Positions 41,298-50,828 of a DNA stretch of 64,000 nucleotides are shown here, one piece after another. Position 1 is the first letter of the stretch. Every line of letters begins with the position of its first letter. This DNA is from Bacteroidetes bacterium HGW-Bacteroidetes-5 (GTDB lineage: Bacteria; Bacteroidota; Bacteroidia; Bacteroidales; UBA932). Below the pieces are notes generated by a model. The model had not been told where the DNA came from, did not search any database, and was given only the letters and a program-made list of their open reading frames with translations. Location: contig PHDC01000002.1 of the NCBI GenBank assembly GCA_002842515.1, positions 254,744 through 318,743 of the forward strand. The letters run 5' to 3'. Position numbers and translations under genes: made by a program.

Positions 41298-42446
41298 CTA
41301 TTTGTTTATCTGCTCTTTAATTGCCTTTATCAGACCCTCTCCGCGAAGGTTCTTGGCAATTATCCTACCCTCTTTATCCAGAAGTATGATAAAAGGAATT
41401 CCGGAGAACTGATAAAGTTGAGTAATCTCTTTTCCGGAGTTTGGTGCAAGAATCTGAGGCCAAGGCATCTTCTCCTGGTCAAGAGCTTTTGTCCACTCAG
41501 GTGATCCTTTATCAATTGAGACGCTCAAAAACTCCACACCCTTATCTTTAAACATTTCGTAAGCCTCCTTGAGATGTGGTATCTCCTGACGGCACGGACC
41601 GCACCAAGAGGCCCAGAAATCTATGAGCAAAACCTTTCCTCTGAAATTTTTTGGACCCAGATTTTTCCCATTCACCTGAGGGTACTCAAAATCGGGGGCT
41701 ACAGAACCAATTTTAACTCTGGCCTCAAACTCTCTTTTCTCTTTCTGCTCTTTTCTGAATTTAGCCAAAGGGCCATAACCCGGGTATAGAGAGTCTATAG
41801 TATCGTATATCTTTTGAATATAGGCTGCATCCTTATCGGGATTGAGGTATCTCAAAATGGCGACAACACTGGTACGGTTTGGATAGAGATCTGCAATGTT
41901 CCTGATTCTGGATTTAAAATCTTCGTTTAAGAAATCGTAAAACTTGCCTGTGGTTTCATTTTTAACACTGTCGTTCAAAAACTTAGATCTGTAAGTTATC
42001 TGGGATATCGCAATCATCCACTGCGTGTTCTGATACGAAAGATAGTTAAGGTGGTTCATCACTTCGTTCTTTGGACCTGCATTGATTTTATAGTACTTAG
42101 GGTTCTTTATCACCATTTTTGCAGTGTCTTTTCCCCTGAAATTTATCTCAATATCTTCGTCCTCTGCCCAGAATTGAACACTCTCCCATTTTTTGCAATC
42201 CAAAGAGTAAACTCCAGGCTCATCTACCTTCATCTTATAGTTGAAATTATTATTTGCATCTATATCAAACTCTCCCACAACTGTTTTCTCCGAACCGTCT
42301 TGTCTTATTATCTGCATCTTAAACCTAGGTTCATCAAACTTGACGTGACCTTTAACTGTTATGGTTTTGCCCTGAGCACCGATGGTACCGGCAAAAATGG
42401 TAATCATAAGGGCTATTAACCCAAGTTTAGCTACTGCTTTTTGCAT
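41298..42446 (-). CDS. TlpA-like thiol-disulfide protein with DUF4369-like N-terminus
   Basis: A 382-residue protein with signal peptide (cut near GTIGAQ). The N-terminal 110 residues look like DUF4369 (VKGHVKFDEPRFKMQIIRQD; GVYSLDCKKW), followed by helices and a TlpA/ResA-type thioredoxin domain: GSVAPDFEYPQVNGKNLGPK, WASWCGPCRQEIPHLKEAY (Cys282, Cys285), and GIPFIILLDKEG. It is an anchored or free periplasmic reductase. It ends the minus-strand run and follows the triple thioredoxin gene after 121 bp that include a hairpin. Confidence 0.88.
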   Translation of the reverse strand: MQKAVAKLGLIALMITIFAGTIGAQGKTITVKGHVKFDEPRFKMQIIRQDGSEKTVVGEFDIDANNNFNYKMKVDEPGVYSLDCKKWESVQFWAEDEDIEINFRGKDTAKMVIKNPKYYKINAGPKNEVMNHLNYLSYQNTQWMIAISQITYRSKFLNDSVKNETTGKFYDFLNEDFKSRIRNIADLYPNRTSVVAILRYLNPDKDAAYIQKIYDTIDSLYPGYGPLAKFRKEQKEKREFEARVKIGSVAPDFEYPQVNGKNLGPKNFRGKVLLIDFWASWCGPCRQEIPHLKEAYEMFKDKGVEFLSVSIDKGSPEWTKALDQEKMPWPQILAPNSGKEITQLYQFSGIPFIILLDKEGRIIAKNLRGEGLIKAIKEQINK

Positions 42447-42497
42447 TATGTTTAATTTTTTTACTGTTTATTTACTGAATTATAACCTAATTATAAG

Positions 42498-42561
42498 CCG
42501 GTGCTGCCCAATCTGCTTACTGCAAACACTACTTAACCTAATTACTGGGCAGTTTCACCGG
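42498..42561 (-). other. Intercistronic stem-loop
   Basis: CCGGTG (42498-42503) pairs with CACCGG (42556-42561), and TGCCCA (42505-42510) with TGGGCA (42546-42551), separated by a 1/4 internal loop and a 35-nt loop. It starts 6 bp after the stop of the triple thioredoxin gene. No T-run follows on the minus strand, so mRNA stability or processing is more likely than termination. Confidence 0.5.
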
Positions 42562-42567
42562 ACCTAA

Positions 42568-44460
42568 TTATTTTTTTACCATCTCTTTGGTAAGAGATTC
42601 GGCAAGGCGGCCAAACTCTTTCTCGTAATTGATCATACTCATTGCCATTACGAATCCTCCCTTTGCTGCCTCCTCTTTTCTGGCCTTCTCTTTTGCAATA
42701 ATTATGGGGTGCATAGTTTTAAACCACTGCGATGCTTTGGCTCTCAACTTTATATCGCTGCAGTTGGCATCAATGCGAACTCCCCAGTTAAAGAGTTCGT
42801 GTGCAGAAATTGACTCTACTCCGCCGGCTCTTTTTATTTTAGATTCTGCCAGTGAAAAATACTCTTTCCAGTTTTTGAGCAACTCGGCGTTGTTCATCTT
42901 TTCGTTTATGGCAATATCCTCGTGATTGGCAACTCCCTCTTTCTTCATCCTTTTAAGGTAATTGCTAAATCCTTTTGAGTCCAGAGTGACACTCTCCCCA
43001 TCTTTTTTTATAAAAGCACGTGCTCCATTACTCCAGACAGTTGTGAATTTTCTCTCCACTGCATCTTTTTTGTATAGAGCATAAAATTCATCCCTGTTTG
43101 TAAATACATATTTAAAGATATCAGAATCGGGGCTATCGGTATATAGCTCAAATAACCTCCAGTACTCAGGTGTTTTAAGAAGTGAAAAATCTATTGTTTT
43201 AAGGTATTCATTAACAACAAGTCTGGCATCCTTTTGCATATAGGACTGCTCCAGAACCTTGATGTAATCTTTAATGAACTTCTCCCCTCTCTCGCCTGCG
43301 TTGTATCGTTTTTGCATAGAAGCCAAACCCTGCTCGCTCATCCCCTCTTTGCTCTTTTGAATAAATACCTCTGCAGGCATACTGCCCACAAGTCTGTTCA
43401 AAACTGTACCATTTTTATCAATGTAGAGGAAGGTTGGATATGCGCTAACTGCATATCTGTTCTTGAGCTCAATCCCTTCACCCTTCTCCATATCAAACTT
43501 CACATTGATAAAAGTTGAATTGAAGTACTCTGCAACTTTTGGATTTGTGAAAACATTGGCAGCCATTTGTTTGCACGGTCCACACCAAACGGTGTAACAA
43601 TCCATAAAAATGGGCTTGTTCTCTTTTTTTGCAATCTCCAATATTTCGCTCCAGCTACCGGAGGTAAACTGAATACCCATCTTTGAAATGGCATCTTTTC
43701 CATATCCCAGAAACTTCTCTTCATTGGAAAAACCACTCTCCGATAGAACTAAATTGCCGTTCCCGTCAATAAAGAGGAATGTAGGATATGCAAATGTGTT
43801 GTATCTCTTTGCAAGATCTGTGTGTACGGTTCCCAGGTTCATTGAGAGGTTGATGAAGTTTGAGTTATAGAAATCTGCAACCTTATCCAGGGTAAAGATG
43901 TTCTTCTCCATCATCATACAGGGCTGGCAATTCTCTGTAACTGCATCTATAAAAATAAGTTTATTCTCCTTTTTTGCTCTCTCGAGGGCCTGATCAAATG
44001 TAATTTGAGCAAAGTTTATCTTTCTTGTGTTTTCCCATTTCACCTTTGCTGCATCGTAAAACTCTTTTGCCTTTTTCAGGAATAGAGAGTTATCCTTAGC
44101 AATAAGATATGGACTTAAAACACCTAACATATCTCCGTTTGGCATCAAAAAAGCATAGGTAGGGTACATATTCATCTGCAATAGTGGTGCAAACTCTTTC
44201 CCCGCAGGTGTTCCCATATCAACTCTTATACTCACGATATGTTCATTCATAAACTCAGCCACACCCTCCATTGACAAAACACTCTTCTCCTGTTTGAGCT
44301 TCTCTTCTGTCATTGTCCTGGCATTGTTAACATCCACCAGAATTATCTTTTTCTCTGCCGCTGCTTTCTCTTGAGCCTTATCAAGGGTAAGTGTGGTAAA
44401 ACTCTGTGCTGCCGCACAGAGTGGCAGCACAGAGATAATTGTCAATAAGATTCTTTTCAT
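42568..44460 (-). CDS. Exported protein with three thioredoxin-fold domains, first one degenerate
   Basis: A 630-residue protein with signal peptide (cut near AAAQ, residue 19). Domain 1 (about 25-135) keeps the fold (MYPTYAFLMPNGD) but has NARTMTEEK in place of the CxxC. Domain 2 (about 150-260) has Cys178-Gln-Pro-Cys181. Domain 3 (about 265-380) has Cys293-Gly-Pro-Cys296 in CYTVWCGPCKQM. The last 230 residues are helical, like those of the exported thioredoxin at 30964. Repeated Pro-cis-loop segments (YPTFLFID, YPTFLYID) confirm the triplication. It probably reduces or chaperones disulfides linked to the SusCD system. Confidence 0.87.
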   Translation of the reverse strand: MKRILLTIISVLPLCAAAQSFTTLTLDKAQEKAAAEKKIILVDVNNARTMTEEKLKQEKSVLSMEGVAEFMNEHIVSIRVDMGTPAGKEFAPLLQMNMYPTYAFLMPNGDMLGVLSPYLIAKDNSLFLKKAKEFYDAAKVKWENTRKINFAQITFDQALERAKKENKLIFIDAVTENCQPCMMMEKNIFTLDKVADFYNSNFINLSMNLGTVHTDLAKRYNTFAYPTFLFIDGNGNLVLSESGFSNEEKFLGYGKDAISKMGIQFTSGSWSEILEIAKKENKPIFMDCYTVWCGPCKQMAANVFTNPKVAEYFNSTFINVKFDMEKGEGIELKNRYAVSAYPTFLYIDKNGTVLNRLVGSMPAEVFIQKSKEGMSEQGLASMQKRYNAGERGEKFIKDYIKVLEQSYMQKDARLVVNEYLKTIDFSLLKTPEYWRLFELYTDSPDSDIFKYVFTNRDEFYALYKKDAVERKFTTVWSNGARAFIKKDGESVTLDSKGFSNYLKRMKKEGVANHEDIAINEKMNNAELLKNWKEYFSLAESKIKRAGGVESISAHELFNWGVRIDANCSDIKLRAKASQWFKTMHPIIIAKEKARKEEAAKGGFVMAMSMINYEKEFGRLAESLTKEMVKK

Positions 44461-44526
44461 CTATTATTTTTTTTTGTAAAATTTAAAATTATGATTTCTG
44501 AAGTTTGTTCATAGCTTTAAATTCTG

Positions 44527-46050
44527 TTACCGAAAACCTTTGTTTTGAAGAATCTTTCCATAGGAGATCTTTATATCATACTCCGGAACTGGCAACATCT
44601 TTTTCTCTGCAGGCACAGATGAAACTCTTAAAGGTTTGTTTGTACGAATAAGGTCGAAACGGGTGTGTCCTTCAAATGCAAGCTCTTTCATTCTCTCAAT
44701 CAGAATCCTATCTATCAGCTCCTGCGCATTTGCAAAACTGGCAGCAGTAAAATCTGCAGGTTTTGTGGCAAATGCCTTTTTATTTATGTCGTTGAGATGC
44801 TGCAAAGACTCTGTATTAATTCCGTTTAACCTTGCCAGTGCCTCTGCCCTTGTGAGTTTAATCTCAGATAATCTTATATATAGAACATTGTTATAGCCAC
44901 TGCCGTTATTGTATTTGTATGTAGTCATATCTGCCGGAAAGCTGGTAGCACTACCTTGCCATATTAAAGAAACCACAGCTGTTGCAGGGTCTATATAACC
45001 TCTTCTGTCGCCGGCAGGATATAGTGCAGTAAATTCCGGGTCTATATAGAAGCTCGTTTTGTTATAAAAAGATGAGCCAACTCCGTTTGAGTATTTTGAA
45101 ACACTTGAGTAGCTTGGAGATAATAACAATACCTCATCGCTGTAGTTTGCACTGTTAGTCTCTGCACTTGTCGGGTTGAGAGGGAACAGCCAGCTGGTGT
45201 GGTGGGTATTGGATGTGGAGAAAGTGTAGTTCTTAGTGTTCTTCAGAACAGAGTCTGCATAGTCTGCAGCCAGTTTAATATCTGCAAGATCATTTTTTGA
45301 GGTACCCCTGTAGAGATAAACTCTGGATAGCAGTGCAAAGGCAGATGTTTTAGAGGCTCTGGTTCTTATAACTAAGCTGTTTGCGGTAGGGTTTGGCAGG
45401 TGCGGTAACGCCTCATTTAGATCTTTTAGAATTTGCTCATAGGTCTCTCCAACAGTTGCTCTTGAAGCAACCTCTTCCGGCCTATATCCATCATAAGGGG
45501 TAAGACGCAAAACAGCTCCCAGTCCGTTCATATCGCCTGTAAGGGCTCCATCTCCAAATGTTTGCAGCAACATAAGATATTCATATGCTCGCAGGAATTT
45601 GGCCTCTGCAATATGGGTGTTCATTAAATTCTGGTCATAGTCACCAAACTTTATAATGTTTGTTATTATGTTATTAGTATAATCTATTGCATTATATGTA
45701 GTTCTCCACATTGAAAGGATGTATGATTCGTGGTCCGAAGAGTTGTAGTTTGCACTCTCCATATTGATCAACGACGAATTCTCCCTTACCTTGAGGGTAG
45801 GTGTGCCAACCTCTCCAAACATCAGCATATAACCGGTATTGGCATAGTTGTTTATACCTGTAGGTGCTCCCGAGAAGCTTGCATTCAATCTTGTATAGGC
45901 TCCTAAAAGAGCAGCCTCAGAGGTCCTTGCATCTTTGTATGTGGTTTCGTCCACCATCACATTTTCCGGTGCAAGATCCAGTTCACACGCGAATACGAGT
46001 ACCGCAGTAAGAACTAATATGGTTGTTTTAAATAACTTTTTCATTTTCAT
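44527..46050 (-). CDS. SusD/RagB surface lipoprotein (second locus)
   Basis: A 507-residue lipoprotein (VLVFAC signal, Cys near residue 22). N-terminal TTYKDARTSEAALLGAYTRL, WRTTYNAIDYTNNIITNI and EAKFLRAYEYLMLLQTFGDG are SusD-like TPR helices; the C-terminal part has YIRLSEIKLTRAEALARLNG, ILIERMKELAFEGHTRFDLI and a closing PVPEYDI. Lid of the SusC at 46064, 13 bp after it. Confidence 0.94.
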   Translation of the reverse strand: MKMKKLFKTTILVLTAVLVFACELDLAPENVMVDETTYKDARTSEAALLGAYTRLNASFSGAPTGINNYANTGYMLMFGEVGTPTLKVRENSSLINMESANYNSSDHESYILSMWRTTYNAIDYTNNIITNIIKFGDYDQNLMNTHIAEAKFLRAYEYLMLLQTFGDGALTGDMNGLGAVLRLTPYDGYRPEEVASRATVGETYEQILKDLNEALPHLPNPTANSLVIRTRASKTSAFALLSRVYLYRGTSKNDLADIKLAADYADSVLKNTKNYTFSTSNTHHTSWLFPLNPTSAETNSANYSDEVLLLSPSYSSVSKYSNGVGSSFYNKTSFYIDPEFTALYPAGDRRGYIDPATAVVSLIWQGSATSFPADMTTYKYNNGSGYNNVLYIRLSEIKLTRAEALARLNGINTESLQHLNDINKKAFATKPADFTAASFANAQELIDRILIERMKELAFEGHTRFDLIRTNKPLRVSSVPAEKKMLPVPEYDIKISYGKILQNKGFR

Positions 46051-46063
46051 ACTTTTTTAAAAA

Positions 46064-49000
46064 TCAGAATCCTAATCTTATACCAAATTGATAGCTTCTG
46101 GTCTGCGGCATTGTGAGGTTATCATACCCTGCAGATGTTGCAGAGGATCCAAATGCGCTTACCTCCGGATCTAAACCCGAATATTTGGTCAGAGTGAACA
46201 GGTTAGTTGTAACTAAAAATATTCTCACCTGTTTGAAAGTTTTAGTTCTGGAGAGAATCTCAGAAGGTATAGAGTATGCAAGCTCCAGGTTCTTCATCCT
46301 GATAAATGAGTTGTCCTCAATAAAACGAGTAATTGTACTGGATGTTGTATAGTCATAGTTACCTGTTATTGAGCCGTTAAAAAGCTTCGGAACATCTGTA
46401 TTATGGCCGTAAATCTGCCAGAATTTAAGAATGTCCACATCCAGGTTATTGGCATCTCTGGTTGAATAGGTCATCAACTGAGCTTTGGTGTTGTTAATCA
46501 TCTTACCACCGGATGAGAATGTGAAGAGGAAGTTTAGTTCAAAACCCTTAAATATTATAGAGTTATTTAATCCACCATAGAAATCCGGGGTTGCAACTCC
46601 CATTATAAACTTGTTCTCATTTGAAGTAGAGACATTAGCTGCAGGGGCAACCTGGCTCACAGTACCATCTTTGTATATCCATAAAGGATTACCGCTATTT
46701 GGATCTACTCCTGCCCATTTGTGTAGATAGAACTGACCCGCCGGATAACCGACAGCGTAATACTTATACGAGCTATTGAGCTGATCTAACTGATTTCCTT
46801 CAAAATTCAACTTAAGAATCTTGTTTGTGTTTCTTGAGAGAGTGAGGGTAGTCATCCATTGGAAATCCTTTTTCTGAATATTGAAAGAGTTAACTCTAAG
46901 TTCTACCCCCTGGTTTGACATATCCCCAATATTCTGATCCTGTTTTGTGTATCCTGTATAAGCAGGAACATCGGAAGGGAATAACATATCTGTAGTTTTC
47001 CTGAAGTAGTAGTCCAGAGTAAGGTCAATCCTTCTCTTGAAAAGAGTTGCATCCAGACCTATATCGTAAGTTACTGTCTTCTCCCATCCAAGATTTGTAT
47101 TGCCCGGTTGTGACATCGTCAAAAATGAGCTTCCACCGTAGTTTGTACCGGTAACCAGACCGTAAGTTGCCTGTGCTCCGTAATAGCCGGAGTTACCATC
47201 TTTACTTGACCACCCGAGAGATCCTCTAAGCTTGAGCTCTCCAATCCAGCTTAAGTTATCTTTTATGAAACTTTCGTCACCTAACCTCCATCCCAGAGAG
47301 ACAGAAGGCGTGCCAAGGTATCTGTTATCTTTGTTAAACCTTGATGAGCCATCTATACGATAGGTGATACCTGCCATATATTTTCTCATATACTGATAGT
47401 TGAATCTGGAAAAAGCCGAAAAAAGGGCCCATTTTTGCTCTCCTCCAGCAGATACAGATTTCGTCTGTGCCGCACCGACTCCAATAAGATATGGGCTGAA
47501 AAAATTGTACCCATTTATAGTGTTGGCATACATTGTAGAGGTTTCGTAACTCTGTCCGATAATACCTTGTATAAAGTGTTTGCCTATCTCTTTTGTTATA
47601 TTAATTGTGTTGTTTATAACAAACTTTGTATTCATCCTTACACTCTCGGATGCCTGGTTTTTAGATACAACATCGCTCAGAGGAACATCTGCTTTCCTGA
47701 CAGAAGACTTGACATTATACATATCTGTACCAACATCTGTTCTCAATGAGAGCCAATTGGTGGGACGCACCTCCAGAAATATGTTTCCGGTCACACGGCT
47801 GTCAACTGTCCCCTCTTTATTCATAAAAGCTGTAGCTACAGGGTTGTATGCCTCTGTGTATCCGTAAGGGTTACTTCCCTGTCCGTAAAAATATTTACCG
47901 TTTTCGTCATAGATCGGGAGATTTGGTGCTTTTCTAGCTGCCAGAGAGTAAATTGTCGGTGCAGATAGTGCATTATTATATACCTGTGATAACGAGATGT
48001 TTGTACCTATAGTGGCTATTGAACTTAGTTTTGAATCCAGGTTTACTCTTGCCGCATATCTCTTAAGATCGTTATTAACTATATAGGACTGATTTGAGCT
48101 GAGAGAGGCACTTACAAAATAGTTTGTCTTCTCTGTTCCTCCGGATACCGATGCAGACATATTGTTACTAACCGCCTGGCGGGTTACTGCATCAATCCAA
48201 TCTGTATTATAATTTGAGGTAAAAGGGCTGTTCGGATAGTACATTGAGTAGATAAGATTGTACTGCTCTCCGTTAAGCAAGTTGAGTTTGCCTACCGGAT
48301 TCTCTAAAGACATACTGTATGTTACATCAACTTTAGTTCTGTCTCTGGATCCCTTTTTAGTAGTGATAAGAATAACCCCTGCAGATCCCCTGGAGCCGTA
48401 AATCGCAGTAGCAAATGCATCTTTTAAAATCTCGATAGACTCGATATCGTCCGGATTTATTGAGGTAAGCGGATTTTTTTCAAATGTATAGTTTAAGTCC
48501 GGATTAGATGTTAAGCTGCTTGATACATTTGTTCCACCGAATGAGTATGCAGGTATAGAGCCTCCGGATGTTGAGGTTGAGTTTTCACCTCTGTTTGTTC
48601 CATAAATTGGAACTCCGTCCACAACATATAGAGGGTTATTGTCACCCATTATAGAGCTTATACCACGAATGGTCAATATGTTAGCAGCACCAAGTGCTCC
48701 GGATGATGTAGACATAAAAACCCCGGCTGCCTGGCCTGCAAGCAGTTTATCCAGAGAGAGTGCAGATTTAAAATCCGGAGGCCTTATTGTAGCCACAGAG
48801 CCAGTAATGTCTCTTCGCTCCTGTTTTGAGTATCCTACAACAATTGATTCGCTAAGTTTCATCATATCGCCGGCTAATATAATCTCCAGCTTTCTGTTGT
48901 TGGTAATAACACGCTCCTGACTTACATATCCAATAAGAACGAACTGTAGAGTTCCCCCTTTATTGATATCAACAGAGAAATTACCCGAAAGATCGGTATC

Positions 49001-49153
49001 GGTAACCTTATTAGTACCCTTAACAATCACATAAGTTCCCGGAAGGGCCTTCCCATCGGTGTCCTTAACAGTGCCTGATACAGTTATTCTCTCCTGCGCA
49101 AACGATAAAGTATTTATCGCCAGCAAAAAGATTATTATTATTATGTTTTTCAT
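46064..49153 (-). CDS. SusC/RagA TonB-dependent receptor (second locus, no STN)
   Basis: I prefer the ATG at 49153 (1029 residues) because it gives a standard signal peptide (MKNIIIIIFLLAINTLSFAQ); an earlier ATG at 49180 immediately follows the stop of the upstream gene and would add nine residues. CarboxypepD_reg-like domain (VSGTVKDTDGKALPGTYVIV), plug (KLLAGQAAGVFMS; VVDGVPIYGTNRG; KDAFATAIYGSRGSAGVILI) and barrel to the terminal FGIRLGF. No STN domain, so it does not signal through FecR. Control may come from the TPR-HTH regulator at 50829. Confidence 0.93.
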   Translation of the reverse strand: MKNIIIIIFLLAINTLSFAQERITVSGTVKDTDGKALPGTYVIVKGTNKVTDTDLSGNFSVDINKGGTLQFVLIGYVSQERVITNNRKLEIILAGDMMKLSESIVVGYSKQERRDITGSVATIRPPDFKSALSLDKLLAGQAAGVFMSTSSGALGAANILTIRGISSIMGDNNPLYVVDGVPIYGTNRGENSTSTSGGSIPAYSFGGTNVSSSLTSNPDLNYTFEKNPLTSINPDDIESIEILKDAFATAIYGSRGSAGVILITTKKGSRDRTKVDVTYSMSLENPVGKLNLLNGEQYNLIYSMYYPNSPFTSNYNTDWIDAVTRQAVSNNMSASVSGGTEKTNYFVSASLSSNQSYIVNNDLKRYAARVNLDSKLSSIATIGTNISLSQVYNNALSAPTIYSLAARKAPNLPIYDENGKYFYGQGSNPYGYTEAYNPVATAFMNKEGTVDSRVTGNIFLEVRPTNWLSLRTDVGTDMYNVKSSVRKADVPLSDVVSKNQASESVRMNTKFVINNTINITKEIGKHFIQGIIGQSYETSTMYANTINGYNFFSPYLIGVGAAQTKSVSAGGEQKWALFSAFSRFNYQYMRKYMAGITYRIDGSSRFNKDNRYLGTPSVSLGWRLGDESFIKDNLSWIGELKLRGSLGWSSKDGNSGYYGAQATYGLVTGTNYGGSSFLTMSQPGNTNLGWEKTVTYDIGLDATLFKRRIDLTLDYYFRKTTDMLFPSDVPAYTGYTKQDQNIGDMSNQGVELRVNSFNIQKKDFQWMTTLTLSRNTNKILKLNFEGNQLDQLNSSYKYYAVGYPAGQFYLHKWAGVDPNSGNPLWIYKDGTVSQVAPAANVSTSNENKFIMGVATPDFYGGLNNSIIFKGFELNFLFTFSSGGKMINNTKAQLMTYSTRDANNLDVDILKFWQIYGHNTDVPKLFNGSITGNYDYTTSSTITRFIEDNSFIRMKNLELAYSIPSEILSRTKTFKQVRIFLVTTNLFTLTKYSGLDPEVSAFGSSATSAGYDNLTMPQTRSYQFGIRLGF

Positions 49154-49180
49154 AATTCCCTCTTTATTTAAAGTGCTCAT

Positions 49181-50635
49181 TTATTTAAGTCTTTTGGTCC
49201 AAACATCGTATCTGGCTGTCATACCCAAACCGTTGATAGTGTAGTTACCCATTGAGTTACTAAAACCACCGATTATCCATATGAGATCATCTTTACCCAT
49301 AACAACATTTGGATAGATTCTGGCTGTAAATGCAACCGGAAGTTGAAGATTTGCAGGAAGAGATGTCCAGTTAACTCCGTTTGTGGAGGAGAGAACATCA
49401 GTAAGACCAATTCTGGCAGTTCCTACCAATTTTTCGCCGCCTATCATATATAGTTTACCTCCGTAAGAAACTACTCTGTGACCAAATCTTACCAAGTCGG
49501 TTCCGGATGCGGCACTCTCCTGCTGCCAGGTTAGTCCGTTATCGGAAGACGACCAAATATCTCCTCTGAGGTTAGCTTCACTAATCCAGTTTACATATCC
49601 GCCGGCCACATAAAGCTTATTGTTAAACGAGAACATCGCATCTTCGTTTCTGCTTGTACCTGTAATAGGCGCTGCTGCAATTCTTGTCCAGTTGGTTCCG
49701 TCTGTTGTTTGGTATGTATCTGTATGGTTAACATTTTGAAGCATTCCAAAACCAAACATTTTTCCTCTTCTTAATACTATTTTTCCATTATGAACGGTAA
49801 CCTGAGGAAACATCCTTCCGGTTGGAGCATTTACCTGACCGGGTGTAAGATCTGTCCAGTCTGTACCATTTGTAGTGGACATAATTCTCCACGCAACTGA
49901 TGACTCTCTTATAGCACCATTCACATCATTTCCCCACAATCTCGCTCCGCCTATGGCATACATTTTATCGTTATACACCAGTAGTTCTGCTCCGAACCCT
50001 CCTAAAACATTTGGATTAGTTGAAACTTTTGTCCATTTTCCTCCATCTTCGGATGAGTATAGTTCATAGTATGCGGTTCCAGTGGTTGCAGTTCCGTTTG
50101 GATAGTAAGCTCCAAGAATATAGAGCTTATCTTTAAAATATGCTGCGCTGTATGAGTTAAACGACGGAAGACCGGTCAGCCTCATATCGGTGTTTATCTT
50201 AGCTCCCGATGTTGCACTGTGGTCTTTTCTCTCAACAAATGCAGTGACATTGTAGTCTCTGGCTGCACTATTATACTTGGTCTCAATTTTAAGAGGTTTT
50301 GTAAGATCAATCTCTGTCTCACCGCTTTTAACCTCTTGTCCGTTAACATAAACCTTTGCTCCAATTGTGGTGGTAAAGACAGGTTTGATCTTTTGCAAAA
50401 CTGTATTTGCAGTTCCAAAAAGCAAACTATCCATACTGTTGGAAATTGTAAGGTTCTGCTGGTCTACGACGCAGTCGAACACTCTGCCGTCGGGAATCTG
50501 ATACCTGAAGGTGAGAATTCCCGAAGCATCTTCATAGAAAATCTCGTTTTTACTGCAGGAACTCCCCGTGAAAATCAACACCCAGGTCGCTATTATGCCA
50601 AGGGTTAGTCTGATGGGATTTCTTGATCTTTTCAT
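49181..50635 (-). CDS. DUF6242-type kelch-like surface lipoprotein
   Basis: A 484-residue lipoprotein (GSSCSKN, Cys near residue 27). Residues 30-150 are beta-sandwich-like (FDCVVDQQNLTISNSMDSL); the rest is a kelch-like propeller with repeats around LYILGAYYPNG, MYAIGGARLWG, LYVAGGYVNW, LYMIGGEKLVG and WIIGGFSN, each followed by SSEDGGKW-like DGxxW signals. From memory, this matches DUF6242. Upstream of SusC with no gap, it probably helps capture the ligand at the surface. Confidence 0.8.
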   Translation of the reverse strand: MKRSRNPIRLTLGIIATWVLIFTGSSCSKNEIFYEDASGILTFRYQIPDGRVFDCVVDQQNLTISNSMDSLLFGTANTVLQKIKPVFTTTIGAKVYVNGQEVKSGETEIDLTKPLKIETKYNSAARDYNVTAFVERKDHSATSGAKINTDMRLTGLPSFNSYSAAYFKDKLYILGAYYPNGTATTGTAYYELYSSEDGGKWTKVSTNPNVLGGFGAELLVYNDKMYAIGGARLWGNDVNGAIRESSVAWRIMSTTNGTDWTDLTPGQVNAPTGRMFPQVTVHNGKIVLRRGKMFGFGMLQNVNHTDTYQTTDGTNWTRIAAAPITGTSRNEDAMFSFNNKLYVAGGYVNWISEANLRGDIWSSSDNGLTWQQESAASGTDLVRFGHRVVSYGGKLYMIGGEKLVGTARIGLTDVLSSTNGVNWTSLPANLQLPVAFTARIYPNVVMGKDDLIWIIGGFSNSMGNYTINGLGMTARYDVWTKRLK

Positions 50636-50663
50636 AGTGGATAAATAATTAATGTTGAAGTTT

Positions 50664-50682
50664 AATTTGAATCAAATTTGAT
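50664..50682. promoter_or_regulatory. Overlapping palindromes upstream of the second SusCD operon
   Basis: AATTTGA-A-TCAAATT (50664-50678) and ATCAAATTTGAT (50671-50682) overlap, about 29 bp from the start codon at 50635 on the minus strand. A regulator site is possible; chance is not excluded in AT-rich DNA. Confidence 0.4.
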
Positions 50683-50828
50683 ATAAAAGAGTGATACCTC
50701 AACTATGAATTGAGCGAAAAAATATCTACAAAATGATATAATTTAATTAAAAAAATCTACACAAAAATTTTTATATCGCTATATATCTGCAATATAAAAA
50801 TATTTTCATATCTACATTCTAGTTTTTT

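Noticed and set aside
29218-50635. Polysaccharide utilisation loci
   Set aside because: SusCD pairs alone are not enough; no glycosidase, lyase, esterase or sulfatase in either run.
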